From Gnetum montanum (lineage: Eukaryota; Streptophyta; Gnetopsida; Gnetales; Gnetaceae): 64,000 nt of DNA. The stretch covers positions 377,071 through 441,070 of the forward strand of contig MNCI01008062.1 of NCBI GenBank assembly GCA_015680685.1. The letters run 5' to 3'. Below, piece after piece: positions 22,701 through 34,531 of this stretch. The translations under genes were made by a program, and so were the position numbers. Numbering within the stretch: the first letter of the stretch is position 1; each line of letters opens with the position of its first letter. The notes below the pieces were generated by a model. The model ran no database searches. It was not told the origin of the DNA and saw only the letters and a program-made list of their open reading frames with translations.

Positions 22701-25159
22701 CAACATCATATCGCAACAAGAGAATTTTCCATGACATTTTCAGTAGAGTTACACATCAAGGCACAAAGTTCATTTACAACATATAGAGAAGGTGCTTAAA
22801 AAACAAGCACTAGGAAAACACCATACATTAAGCTTGGCCTTGTCACAAGTTGTGGCATAGGCCTACAACAAGGAGACAACTGATCCACATAGGGCAATAA
22901 CATCTAGCACTTTTGTGTGCATGAACTATCAAAATTGAGAATATCACAAGGTTACATTTCACACACTCGAGGATAGGAATACATTTAGTGAGAACATACA
23001 TGGTATTTGGGAATGCTACCCAGGCCTAGAAGGCTATAGGACAAACTATCCAAGCCCATCCTAAGCTAAAAGGCTTAGGACACCAAGAGCACACCAAGGC
23101 TACACCATGCTATTTTGAGAAAAATTGGTTTCTATCATGGAATGAAGATGATTATCTGTCGCACTGCATCCACTACCCAATTGTCTCTACATGTACATGA
23201 ACAATCATCTCACTGAACTTACTAAATGACTGCCATTGAACAAAAATGATTCAGGACACGAGTGCAATGGTCAAATAACAGAACACGCCAATTGAGTGTC
23301 CACCACTTGCCACAGTGGGACCTCAAGGCATCGGCCACTCCTGGGCCATCAATATCTAGCATGGCCAAGGATACCATTGCATGCCATCTGCTAACCCAAT
23401 ATCTATAGGATGTAGGACAGATCACTGTCCTCTGTTAGTGCTCACCCAGCACAAAGAGGTAAACAAATCATGATGTACCTACTGATTCATCACAACCAAG
23501 GTACTGATAAATCCACAACCCAATGTTTGGATTTTGAGACCAAATAATCAATTCATGAAGGCCTCAAGAGCACACATCTTCCCCATAGACATAGTGCTCA
23601 TAGAATCAACTGAGGTCATGACTAGTTGCATCTTTGTACCTGTGCTACCTGCAAAGACTGAGATAATAGCTTAGAAACAAAGACGTTAGCAGGAACATGA
23701 TCAGCACATCAGCCTCATATACAACCATCAAGCATGATCATATAACAAAGTAATATCACTCTCACAACATCATAAAGAGCAAGACCTCAACAACACGCAT
23801 AGAGGTTGATCATGCAAAACATTGATGGGTCAATTAAATACACTCACATAAACAAATTCATCATGAGGCACACCCAGAGAGAGCTAGGACACTCTCAGAA
23901 TTCCAAGATTCATATACAACAAACATTCCCAACCACTGACACTAGTTCCAACCAAGATCCAAATCTCAACACAATCATAAGAGGCATGGGCAATAGAGAA
24001 TCATTATCTCAACTCAAAAATGAGGTGGAAGACCAAATTTTAGCCAACAAAAAGTCTCCATAAAACCAATTCTCAATATGCTGAGCAACATCAAGGAGGA
24101 TGCATCCACAAGAAAGACTCACATCAAAAGAGGTATGGTCTCAACAAGAACCAACAATAGGATGATCCACACAAGAAGTCTTAGAATCAAGGTGCCTAAA
24201 GAAATGTCACCAATCAAAAGAGTGATGTCACAGACCCAAGGGCAACACAACTAGCTCAAACAAGGGAGCACAACTCACAAAAGATCAACAACAAGGGCAA
24301 TCATGCCTCAAGCACAAGAGGTTGTCAAAACAAGACAACAAAAATTTGGCTTTTGGAGGGCACAAATGGCCTCAAAATGCATCCTCAAAAATTCCAACAA
24401 TAAGTCATCATACCGAGTAGAACACAAAGCCTTGCATTATGAATGATAGACATGATGAGGATAACACACATGTAGAATTTGAAAACGCAACCAAGAAGAC
24501 ATTCATACACAAATAGACAAACATACAATTGCAAGCATGAATGTATGAAGTCTACCGAAAATGGTCTTAAGACACCTAGAACAAGGCTCATCAAAAGCAC
24601 ATGTCCGAAGGCCCTCCATTCTAAGGTACTTGGGAACCAACATGTCTCAATTTGTAATTTCCATACTCACTATATTGAGGGTGAGTGGGAGTGTAAGGAT
24701 ATTACATCCTACACAATTCAATCAATGCCATCTTAATACATGTCATCTAGGTGGAAACCGAAGCAGAGACTAGGTCTGATTCATCCCAGATGAATCACTG
24801 GAGACTAGAGATGAGAGATCCTTAAGGAATAATGATTTATGAGTTTCCAATAGAACTTTCCTCTACCATATCAAGTGAAACCACAACTTGTCCAACCACA
24901 AGTAAACAAGTGGAGAAAAATACCAAAACACAATTGTATACATCCTCTAGGAGAACAACATACATTAGTTATTCACAATGTAACATTAGTCCCCTCATGA
25001 AGAGCGTAAAAATATTATCGTAAGGCAACTCTTCAAGAATACATAAGGATATGATCCTAGATCATCTAGGTATCAATCCAAAGGGACCATTAATAGAACA
25101 ACCTTAATGGAGTAACACAACCAAAGAGCACATGCATATTGCAACATGATTTCAAAAAT
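19744..25159 (-). other. E5 interior, no recognisable coding content
   Basis: About 5.4 kb. The longest frames (201 codons on the minus strand at 19710-20315, partly inside the LTR; 159 codons on the plus strand at 20368-20847) carry no retroviral motif and are not supported by codon-like conservation. Stops are frequent in all frames. No tandem array or structured RNA is recognised by eye. Confidence 0.6.
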
Positions 25160-25171
25160 GCTTTGATACCA
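25160..25171 (-). other. E5 primer-binding site
   Basis: Minus strand TGGTATCAAAGC, a Met-tRNA-type primer site, two bases inside the 5' LTR. It fixes the orientation of E5. Confidence 0.8.
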
Positions 25172-25173
25172 TC

Positions 25174-25754
25174 TGTAACAACATTGCCCCAATGTTGTTC
25201 AACACCCTAAGGAATTTGCTAAGATCCAATGGATTTGGAGTGGAAGACCTAGGGAATACACCTCTAGCAAGCAAGCAACCCAAGAGTGAGTGTAAGCAAT
25301 AACACAACTTCTTATTATGTACATGGAAACACACCTCAAGGAGGATAACTAACTCCAAATAAGGACCATGCAAATAAACACACAAGCAACCCTATAGACA
25401 ACATCGGTGAAAGGGAAAATGATGCATCTACAAGGGGTGGTGCCTCACCCCCAGATCCCTCATGATCTAGTACAAGGTGTGGCTTGGCACTGCATCAAAA
25501 CTATCCAATCCTAGTTGCCTACATATTTATGACCATAGTAGAATCAGGGCCATGTAGTTCTCCACATGAGGGTAGTATGAAAAGAACTTAGAGAGAGTTG
25601 CAACAAGAGGGTGTCCTACTACTGACTTGGTATTGCCAGGCCAAGATTGGTTTTCTAACACTTGAGAGTCACCTGAGGGTACCTCAGAGTGTTCCATGGC
25701 CCTCGAACCATGGGGAGAGCCTAGGAGAACCACCACCCTGGGACATCTCTCACA
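25174..25754 (-). repeat. E5 5' LTR
   Basis: Right LTR of E5, 581 bp, next to the primer site and followed by the duplication TCTTA. Confidence 0.88.
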
Positions 25755-25915
25755 TCTTAGGTGTTAATCTTTTTATAACCCCTCATAGTTTTCTATTTTG
25801 TTTTTATTCATGGTGCATAATGATTTTTATGGTTCCTTAAGAGCATTATGTAAGTGTTCTGGCATTAATATGATTGATTTTTGATTAAAAATTTTAAGTT
25901 TCCCTATGTACTTAC

Positions 25916-28270
25916 CCTTGTAATACCTTTTGGGCATTAGCAATTTTCAAACAAATGGCTTAGATTTTCCTCGCTAGTACTCCTCCAAAACTAAGATGAA
26001 TACTTTGGGATCAAATAGGTTTAAAAATCACAAAATTGGAGTGATAACATGTGAGATATAACTTGGGGAAGCTAGGAGGCTAGAGCACTAATTATAAAAT
26101 AAAAATGGAAAAATTTGCATAGGATCAAATGGAAAAATGATGAAAAATTCACTAAGTGTCTACCTATTTATAATTTTTATGAACCCGATATCAAGTACCT
26201 AACATCAAGGATTTGATATCAGAGGGGCCTTGATATCGGATGCCTAATATTAGATGCAAAAGTTTCAAGTTCCATTTGATTTTTGATGTTAAAAAATGAA
26301 TCTTCTTCAATGTCTAGAAGGTTTAGAGAATATTCAAAGGGTCTTGGGCTATGAATGATGCATATTTAAGGAAACTTTGGTATAGAAAATGTATAAAAAA
26401 GGAATCTAGAGTTATGAATTTTTGATGAGATGGATGAGATAGGTAATGAATTCTTTGATATAAAATGGAGTTATGTGATGTAAAGGGAAGTTTTAATTAA
26501 CATTTATTTACCTTGGAAGATTCAAGATGATGTGGAATCACTAGAGAAGTATAAGATACAATAGTTATACAAGTGGATCCTCCCCAAAGTAGGCTCCATC
26601 CCTTAATGCCCTTGTATAACCATGCCTAAAAGTGTCCTTAAGAACTTAAGGAGTTGAATGTAACACATACCTATTTAGAAAAACACATATGTTAGTACCA
26701 AAAAATTGAAAAAATTATGCTATGTTATACAAAACCACAAGTTATGATTAGTCAAAGAGTGAGATGAGATGGACTTAGAAGGGATTGTAGAAATTGGGAC
26801 ATGAGATATCTTAACATAGGCATAATGAATTCTTATGTTCTATTAGTGGTTAAAATAATCATTACCATTTCTATATAGGATTCAAGCCAAGTCTAGACCA
26901 CATTCTAGTGACATCACATTGTTTCATCTCTTGGGATCACAACTGTAAGACTATCATCATTGCAAGAAGTATCATCACTTGACATATTCTCCAAGGGAGC
27001 AGTTTATTCATGGAAATTTTTATTTATTTTTAGATTTTTAAGAAGTCACCTACCTTTAGGCATGGGTAACATGTCTTTTCAGTAGAATCCTCAAAAATTT
27101 ATTATGTGTTGTGTTATTTTCTATCTATGTCAACCTTACCAAAGGACTACCTTTAGGCATGGATAACATGTCTTTCTAGTGATATGGTAAGGCAACACTT
27201 ATTTTACTCTCACTTCCATTTTTTGTTAGATCTACAAAAATATAATACAACCTTATCAATATGATAGGACTCACAATAGTAATCCAAGAGAATCCACAAA
27301 TCTCCTTGATGTCACATCCTTTACATTCCCTCTTAGTTCTCCACTTTTTTATCTAAGAATAATGATCACAAGTTTATTTTTAGTTGTATGATGAAAAGAA
27401 TATCATTATAGCCATGGTGGGAACCTCTTATTAATGGAATGGATAGATGGATGACGTGGCCTCACTATTCAAATAATTAGTTTCTTATGATTCAATAACA
27501 TAGAGAAATCTTCACCTTATTGGGCTACATCTTGCCTTATTCATAATGTGTTTTATTAACAATAAAAAATGTTTACCAAAGGAAATGAAAAAAAAGTATG
27601 AAAAAGATAGAATTGAAAAAATATGTAAAGAATGGAAAATATCAAAGAATGAAAAATGTTAAAGAATTGAAAAATTTTGAAGAATATCAAAAATTTAAGA
27701 AATGAAAAGAATGAGAAAATATCAAAGAATATGAAAAATATAAAATAATAGAAAAATTGTATCAAAGAATGTGAAAAGGTATATCAAGAAATTAGAAATA
27801 AAAAAATTATAAAATAAAAAATTAAAAATCACTTATTAATTTTGAGATCAGGATAAGGTTCTCCCCCACCATTGAACTCATGGATGAGTGTTCAAAAAAT
27901 GCTTCCCAGATCTCCTGCTTCATACACTCTATTATTCCATGTACTCTTGATGGTAGTGGAATCTTAATAGTCTAAGTCTTTATTTTCTTTTCCTATTGGT
28001 GTATGCTTATGGTTTAATAGTTTTTTTTTTTGGGCTCTTGATTGGAGTCATCTTTTTAAAATGAGAATTAATAAGTGATTTAGATGTTTCCATGTAAGTT
28101 TTAGACAAATTAAGGTCCTTAGTTTTTGACTACTAGGTGTATTTTGGTTTTGTTGCTCCTACTCTCTCCTATGCACACACTTTTTTTTCACACTGGTTGT
28201 GGACTAGTGTAGGGACTATGTTGGCATTCTAAATAATCTATCCATGACTACACCCTTTCCTTTCAGTAGT
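25916..28270 (-). other. E2 non-coding region between protease and ORF2
   Basis: Holds the ORF2 leader and internal promoter module (26165-26280), the conserved G-rich block (26571-26597), and the GGCATGGGTAACATG word twice, near 27060 and 27155, from a local duplication of about 100 bp. It also holds the CTCCTTGATGTCAC block (near 27302), a degenerate repeat of AAAGAATATGAAAAAT (27580-27830) and the coding-end marker near 27860. Between there and the protease a translated linker resembles E1 and E3 (KGC near 28230). No RT is visible. Confidence 0.6.
26165..26280 (-). promoter_or_regulatory. E2 internal promoter-like module upstream of ORF2
   Basis: On the minus strand, a cluster of GATATC forms (CCGATATCAAGG, CTGATATCAAAT, TTGATATCGGG, plus CTAATATTAG) leads into ATTATAAATAGG, with TATAAATA at 26172-26165. 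The layout and palindrome type match E2's own LTR promoters (15071-15185 and 39399-39495), but neither LTR end (TGATAA, TCATCA) is present, so it is not a stray LTR. A donor-like GGGTAAGTAC lies about 250 bp downstream. Confidence 0.6.
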
Positions 28271-28715
28271 AATGCATGGAATCTGTTGCGTTGTAAGTAT
28301 GGCTTTGTACTTATCTTCCTTAGAGATCTCTACAGATAAATCTATCATTCTTAGATTAGCATTAATTGTGCTAAGCCAGGCTCTTCCCATGATAATTGGA
28401 AATTTCTACTTTGCATTTTTCACATCGATTATAAGAAAGTTTGTTGAATAAGACGATCCATTGATAGTGGTCCCCACATCTTCTATCTGTGCAAAGGAAT
28501 GGTGATAGACTAATCTGCAAGCTCCAACTTTATACTGCAATCCTTCAAGATTGGTTAGTTCCATGCTTGATATGTTTTGTATGAGATCAACTTTATCCCA
28601 GAACCTGAGTCTAATAGAGATTTACATGGTAGATTTCCAGCTACTCGTAGATAAATCAAAGGAACTCCTAAATCAATTCTTTTCTTAGCAAGTGTTCCTA
28701 CATTTATCCAATTTA
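28271..28715 (-). pseudogene. E2 aspartic protease domain, decayed
   Basis: Gypsy retropepsin. On the minus strand the active site reads LDSGSG, with the DSG codons at 28612-28604. It is followed after a frameshift by GACRLVYHHSFAQIEDVG and KFPIIMGRAWLSTINANLRM, the C-terminal strand pair that also occurs in E6. It would process Gag. RT does not follow it here, so this protease is the last pol domain left in E2. Confidence 0.75.
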
Positions 28716-31066
28716 TGACTATTTATGTGAGCATGATAGTTCGCATGTTTGTGTTTGACGATGATGGAAGCTTATTTTTGATAAGAAGATCTATTGTGGA
28801 AGAAGTTTGTCTCAATGAAGTCTTAATTTGGCTAGCCTTTTTGGGACTTGTCCTAAAGAAAGGACATTTCTTTTTTTGGTCCTTAGTGTTGTCGATATGA
28901 TCTTGTATTTATATGTTCATTGCCCTTGCAACTTTCCTCTGCTATGGTTGTGATGGCAATTCATCTTGCATAGTAGGTGGTGGCATTGGTGGTAAAGGAT
29001 TTGGATGTTAACTTGAAGAATTAGCTACTGATGAATGCATGTATAAGTTTGGATCCATTCTTGGTGGCATTGGTCTATGGTAATTAGGTGGATAGTACTA
29101 TGGAGTTTGAACAACAATGTTTCCAGGAGAGACTGGACATTGGAAGTAGTATCCATGAGAATTAGGTTACCGATATGGATATTGTTGGCGTGGTGGTGGC
29201 ATTGTCCATGATTGGGGTTGTTGCCACTACTAGTAATATTGCTCTTGTGGTTGTGGTAAAGCTTCACTAGGATAATACATTGATTGGAGGTTTTTTCTAT
29301 AGTTATCTTAAGGATAATGTAACCTTTTAGGGATTTGTTTCTTCATAAATTTAGAATTGGGTGTGTATGCCCCCATTTCCTGTAATGTGTCATTATTGGG
29401 CAACATCTTTTGGGATATTTGTACTAACAAATGGTACATCCTTTCTCATCAATGGAGCTAGTGTTTGAACACTTAGCCACTATAGCCACTTTGTCTTTTC
29501 ACCCAAAATATTTCATCTTTTTCTTGCTTTTTCCCTTTTCAAAGGCTTATTCTACTCTCTTTTTCACAATCTTTAAAGTAGTTGTACATGTCTCATCGAT
29601 TGAGTTTCACATCTTTGCTTCTATGTTGCTACATTGGTGATAGATTTTTGGATTGATAGCATTTTCTTTTGGATTGCTTGATTTAAGGTTTTCTCTTCTT
29701 GGGTATCACAAACTCTTGCATCTCTCTTTTTGATTGATGGATCTCGATTGTACTCCTTAGCTGATTCTCTCTTTCTTAATTCTTCTTCTTCCCTCACCAC
29801 TTGATCAATTAATCTCTGAATGTGATGGGAAATTAGTTCAAATAATCTACCTTGGGCATGAATCCCAAGTGTCTCCTTGGTTTTGTTTTGTAACCCAACT
29901 ACAATGTGCCTTAGTTGTTTCTTCTATAACAATCCATGGCCTGGGTATTTGTGTAGTAATGGTTAGTATCTACCCATTACTGCATCAAGGGTTTCATGAG
30001 TACCTTGCTTCCATCCTTAGATTTGCTTCCTTAAATTAGAAAACCATGAGTAGGTTTGGCACTTTTCATTTAATATCTCTAGCATGGTACTCCATCTTTT
30101 GATTGATCCAAGTTCGAGTGATCAGTACCAACTTTCTACATCTTTCATAAGTGTTCTTGGGAATAACTTTACCTTCTGCCAATTACTTTCAATGTTTTAA
30201 AGGGTGAAAGCATCATGGGAATCTTGGAGATGGTGTTTTGGATTAGCGTTATAACCACCTTCAAATCTTAGCATGTAGTTCATATCAAGCCATGTAATAT
30301 AGTTGTCCCTCACATGCTTGGTTGGAATGTGTACAACTTCCTATATATTTATCATGCTTTGAGTAGCCATCATAGATTCATCATCTCGATTAGGTTCATA
30401 TGCTCAGTTGTAATAGTACCCCCTTTTGTGCTCATCCCTTTCATGATCTATTTGATCCTTGCATCTTCTTTGTTCGTACTCCTTATCTTCTGAGTCAAAA
30501 TTTCTTGATTGATGCCTGTAGTGATCATGAGTCCTCCTCTCCTTCCTATCATAGTCTTTATACCTATGTCTTCTTCTATCAAAGTCTATTGATGATCGTG
30601 ATGATGTAGATGAGGTAGTAGGAGAATAGTACTAGCTTGTCCTCCTATGATGACTTTAATGTTCTTCCTTGTGAGGTTTAGTAGAAACTCTTGGCCTTGA
30701 GTCTTGCTTGTGCTTTGAGTCTTCTGCCTCTTTCTTGAGTAATTCTACTAATTCAGAGTGTGATTTATTCTTGATAGGTTCCTCCAATTGGATGATAGGC
30801 ATTGGTGACTAGAATTCATGATGTTGGTGGAGTTGTTCAACAATGAGTGTGTCAGCATCAAGCTCTTTCAAGCCAATAGAAGAGTTGACTTTCTTCCCCT
30901 TATTCTGCTCATATCTGCTTTCCATGCCACTATCTCTCCTTCACTACTCCTCAATGGGTTCATATGGTTAGGTCATGTGTGAGGTTTCATGATACCCTCC
31001 AAGTGCTTCACTAAGTTTATCCTTTATTGGTAGAACAATGTTCCCTTGAAGATCTTTTCATTTGAG
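28716..31066 (-). pseudogene. E2 Gag (main part), decayed
   Basis: Minus-strand translation gives, in order: an acidic/Ser part (KKVNSSIGLKELDADT near 30880), an Arg/Asp/Ser-rich segment (RRRHRYKDYDRKERR near 30540-30590), LDMNYMLRFEGGYNANP, the core HHLQDSHDAF to GLQNKTKETLGIHAQGRL (about 29850-30290), a Lys/Glu-rich part, and a tail with YYFQCPVSPG near 29120. A few TAG and TGA stops break it. The start lies across E3 near 38554. Confidence 0.75.
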
Positions 31067-31071
31067 TTGTT

Positions 31072-32813
31072 GATGAGAGAAGNATGATCCAGTAAAATTC
31101 TGTAAATGGGAATAGTTGTGGCATCTAGATAATTATGCTTTGATCACAATTTGTTGTCTTCCCACTTAAACTAGTGGTAGCTTTGTCAAGTATGATTTAG
31201 TCCAAAGTGAGACATATGATAATTAATGTTATTGCAACCTTATGCTAATCCTAACAATAATAGAGAAATTAATTATTTAATCTAATTAACAATGAAAAGT
31301 AAAGTCTAAACTAGCCTATGAGTGATGAGTTTCTTGTTCCTAGCTTGTTGTACACATCTTGAACCAACGTATCCACTACTAGAATTACCAAGCACTACGC
31401 TACTAGGAAAACTAAGCAATAATGCCATTGGGATTACCAAGTGAATACATGTTTACACTCAAAAATAGTCATGCTCATTATCTAATTCATTAACATGCAT
31501 GGAAATGTAAATACTAACTAATTACATGAAATATAAACTTTGATGAGTAACAAGGTACCCCTATATCCAACCATACGAATCATAAGCGTTCATGCACGAT
31601 CCAGTCGAATTCTGTGGATGAGACTAGTTATGCATCTAAATTGTTATGCTCTAATCGTTGTTTACTATCTTCCCACTTGGACTAGTGGTAGCTTTGTCAC
31701 GTATGGTTTAGTCCAAAGCGAGGCATATTATGATGTATAATCCTACATCGCTCCTAATGACAATAAAGAGATAAATTAATTAAGCCAATGAATAATGGAA
31801 AATAGGATTTGAACTAGCCTATGTGTGATTAATATACATATGCAATCATTCATTGATACCTTGGACTTCATATAACTACGGCTGGAATTGCCAAGCATAT
31901 GTCACTGGGTTTGCCAAATGATACACTGCTAGATTACCAAGTACTTACACTTAAGCACTCGTGATTAAGTCATACCCATTCTACTTAATGATAGGAATAG
32001 TAAATAGCAATAAATGGAAACATTAACTAAAGGAAATAGTAAAAAATTAAATAATTAAAGATTAAATAAATCTCAGTGAATGTAGGAATGATGGAAGTAA
32101 TCTTAATCTTTATTTCCAATCATGTAACATGCCCAAGTATGTCACACTCAAACAAAGATGTCGTATGATTACAAACATCATACTATGGGCATGCACTAGG
32201 AAAAACAAAACTTGAATTTAGAAATCTAAGAAAGATTATCAAAAACTGAGAACTAAAAAATATTCCCAATCATGCACCCAAGTGTTGTATTTATAGGCTA
32301 GCACAAAAGAGATGATATCAGATATCTGACATCGTTTCTTAGGACTCGATATCACATGTCTGATATTGCAGCCTTGATATCGATATCGGGGTTGATACAA
32401 TCATGACTCATCAAATTTCATTAAAAGTAAATTTAATTTATGTCAAAGTTCTACAATGAATAAGAATCAATCCCGATCTTATTGTCATTCATGCAATGTG
32501 TCCAGGTACATTACTACTCGAATAATATTATGTATAATGGAATCAGATCCATATTACAGGCACTCATTGACTGTTTTCTAAGACTATGGAATAAAACTAC
32601 AAGAGTTCAGCTACTCTATTGACCAAAGAATGCTAATACATGGTAGGAACACATGTATTTATAGGAAAATATAGATACTATGTTGACAAGGCCATGTCAA
32701 TGTATCATTGCATGTGTTAAGGCGGTCTTGTCGAAGGGGTTGCATCAAGGTAGCTACATCGAAGTAGCTACCTCAAAGTGGTTGCATCGACACAAAAAAT
32801 TGATGCTTCATCA
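31072..32813 (-). repeat. E3 3' LTR, interrupted by S2
   Basis: Parts 31072-31540 and 32419-32813. On the minus strand it starts TGATGAAGCATCAATTTT after the tract CATGTGGGTA. Compared with 37451-38371, the text jumps from TGATGAG to GATCCAG at the undetermined base, losing about 50 bp. TATAAATA is at 32656-32663, and the promoter array 32690-32795 has GCTACATCGA and GTAGCTAC forms. Confidence 0.85.
31541..32413 (-). mobile_element. S2: solo LTR inside the E3 3' LTR
   Basis: 873 bp with ends TGATGAGTAAC (plus-strand left) and GACTCATCA (right). Duplication AACTT (31536-31540) and AATTT (32414-32418), one transition apart. Both sides continue E3 LTR text. TATAAATA is at 32288-32295. The array 32310-32396 is rich in GATATC (GATATCAGATATC, CGATATCAC, GATATCGATATCGG). 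This is the deepest level of the nest. Confidence 0.92.
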
Positions 32814-34531
32814 TACCCACATGATTGAATAAAAATTTGTCCTAGAATTAATAGGAAAGGATAAGGCTTTCTTTACAAAAAATTGGGAATGATGGGATTA
32901 TTGACTGACACTAACTACTAATTGACTTTGAGTGTCGCATTATAAAATTTTATTCAAGTGGATGCATTACAAAATGAAAAAATGACAAAAAGATTGGATA
33001 TACATTGAAGATTACAAAATTCTTCTTATTGCCGCTAGCAGTGGTAGACTTTCAACCTTGATTATTATATTGATGCTTCTCTAGTTATGTAGAAAATTCT
33101 TAAAAAATGGACTAAAATTTTTTCTCACCATCCCATGGATCTAGCAAATATGTGATGCTTTAGCTGCTATCTTGTATGTGCTATGATTTTTCCATGGGAA
33201 GATCCTCCATTGGCCCCCTCTTGGCTTCATTTTTATGCCTTGAAAAAGACCTTCTTCCATAGGTGTTTTTTTTAGCATCATGTTCTAGAAGATGCGAAGG
33301 TTAGTTCAAAACCATGATCAACAAAATTTATGCAAGTGGATCCTCCCCAAAGCAAGCTCTTGTCATAATGCCCTTGCATAACCACTTCTATAGATGTTCA
33401 TGGGCACCTGAGAAGCTAAATGTAGACCATGCCTTTGTTCCAAATAACACACAACTGTCATGGTTGGAATCTTGCACTATACTAAACAAAACCAAAAGGC
33501 TCATAATCACATGGAGTAGTGAGGCGAATAATGGGATGAGAAAGGATTGCAAAGATCAAGATATAACGTACTTGACCATGTCCACAATAGGTTCTTGTGA
33601 AAAATATGATTAAAATGATTAGCATACCATTTCATCCAAGTTCAGAACAAGTCCATACCATGAATAGTGACCTTGCATTGATGTGTTCCTTCCTACTAAC
33701 CACCATGAGTCTACAACCACCTCAAAGAACAATCATTACTCCAAAAAGAGAAGAAAAGAGAAGAAGGAAGGAAGGGCCTTAGTTAGATGGGACCCTTTAG
33801 GCATGGGTAACATGTCTTTCCAACCCCATGACTAGTGCTTGTAGCCCATTATTGTGTCTAAGTGGTTTGCTTTGAATTTTCATTATTATGTTTTTTTCTT
33901 TTTTTTTCCTCTTTTATTATTATTATTATTATTTTCTCTTTTTTTTCAGATTTTAAATTTTTTTGAAATGGGAACCACACCATGCAAAGACATAGCTTCT
34001 TATTTATTGGTTGATGAAGGAGTGATGATATGTTCATCGAGGAGTCATAAACCACACAAAAAAAGTCAAGAAGAGAACCCAACAAATAATCTTCTTGAGG
34101 TCACACCCATACCATTCCCACTTGCTCGTTCCTTCTTTCTTCAAGGTACAATGATCATTGATAAATTTTAGTTTCATGAAAGAAGAACCAAATTTTTTCC
34201 ATGAAAAATACCTTTTATTTAGAGAACTAGAGGGATGGATGAGGTGGTCTCATTGCTTTACACAATTACTTACCTAATCATCTTGATAGCATAGCACAAA
34301 AACCCAACACATAGCGTTGAATTCTGCATCATGCCTGGAAATATTCTTAATGGAAGCATAAAAAAAATTCATAAAACATAAAGAAAATGACTTAAGAAAA
34401 GAGAAAAATACAAAGAAAAGAAAAATATTAAGAAATGAAAAACATATTAAGAATCAAAAAATTTTGGAAGAAATAAGAAAATGATAAAAGATTGTAAAAA
34501 AAAAATTCAAAAACACTTATTAGTTCTTGAA
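32814..34531 (-). other. E3 3' non-coding region
   Basis: Same blocks as E1 in the same order: the G-rich block (33335-33358), the TTTAGGCATGGGTAACATG word (near 33799), a CTTCTTGAGGTCACACC block (near 34093) and an A-rich tract (34370-34510). No ORF2 is present; a start-like ATG near 33233 is followed by no long frame. On the plus strand 33890-33960 is a T-rich run. Confidence 0.6.

Larger units (their letters stand above)
19166..25754 (-). mobile_element. E5: non-coding LTR element (LARD-like)
   Basis: LTRs of about 580 bp at 19166-19743 (3') and 25174-25754 (5'), unrelated to the other families, starting TGTGAGAGATGTCCC and ending GTTGTTACA on the minus strand. The target duplication is CCTTA (19161-19165) and TCTTA (25755-25759). 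The primer site at 25160-25171 reads TGGTATCAAAGC, and a purine tract AAGGAAGGAT abuts the 3' LTR. The 5.4-kb interior shows no gag or pol motif on either strand, which fits a large retrotransposon derivative mobilised in trans. Confidence 0.85.
19024..25915 (-). other. Candidate ORF2 leader intron of E2, enlarged by E5
   Basis: On the minus strand a strong donor, AAGGGTAAGTAC, has its GT at 25915-25914, and the acceptor GATTATAG ends at 19024 directly before the ORF2 ATG. Removing E5 and one duplication leaves about 300 bp, close to the 308 bp of the matching E6 interval. It shares the GAAAATTTCTAAC word (near 19143) with the E6 interval. Splicing is inferred; there are no transcripts here. 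Confidence 0.5.

Noticed and set aside
26165-26280. Possibility that the E2 internal module is a fragment of another inserted LTR
   Set aside because: No TGATGA/TCATCA end, no shared U5 text and no duplication nearby; the E6 module occupies the corresponding place relative to ORF2.
27556-27765. Phe-rich 69-codon frame resembling a membrane protein
   Set aside because: Product of the A-rich degenerate repeat read on the minus strand; no start context or conservation.
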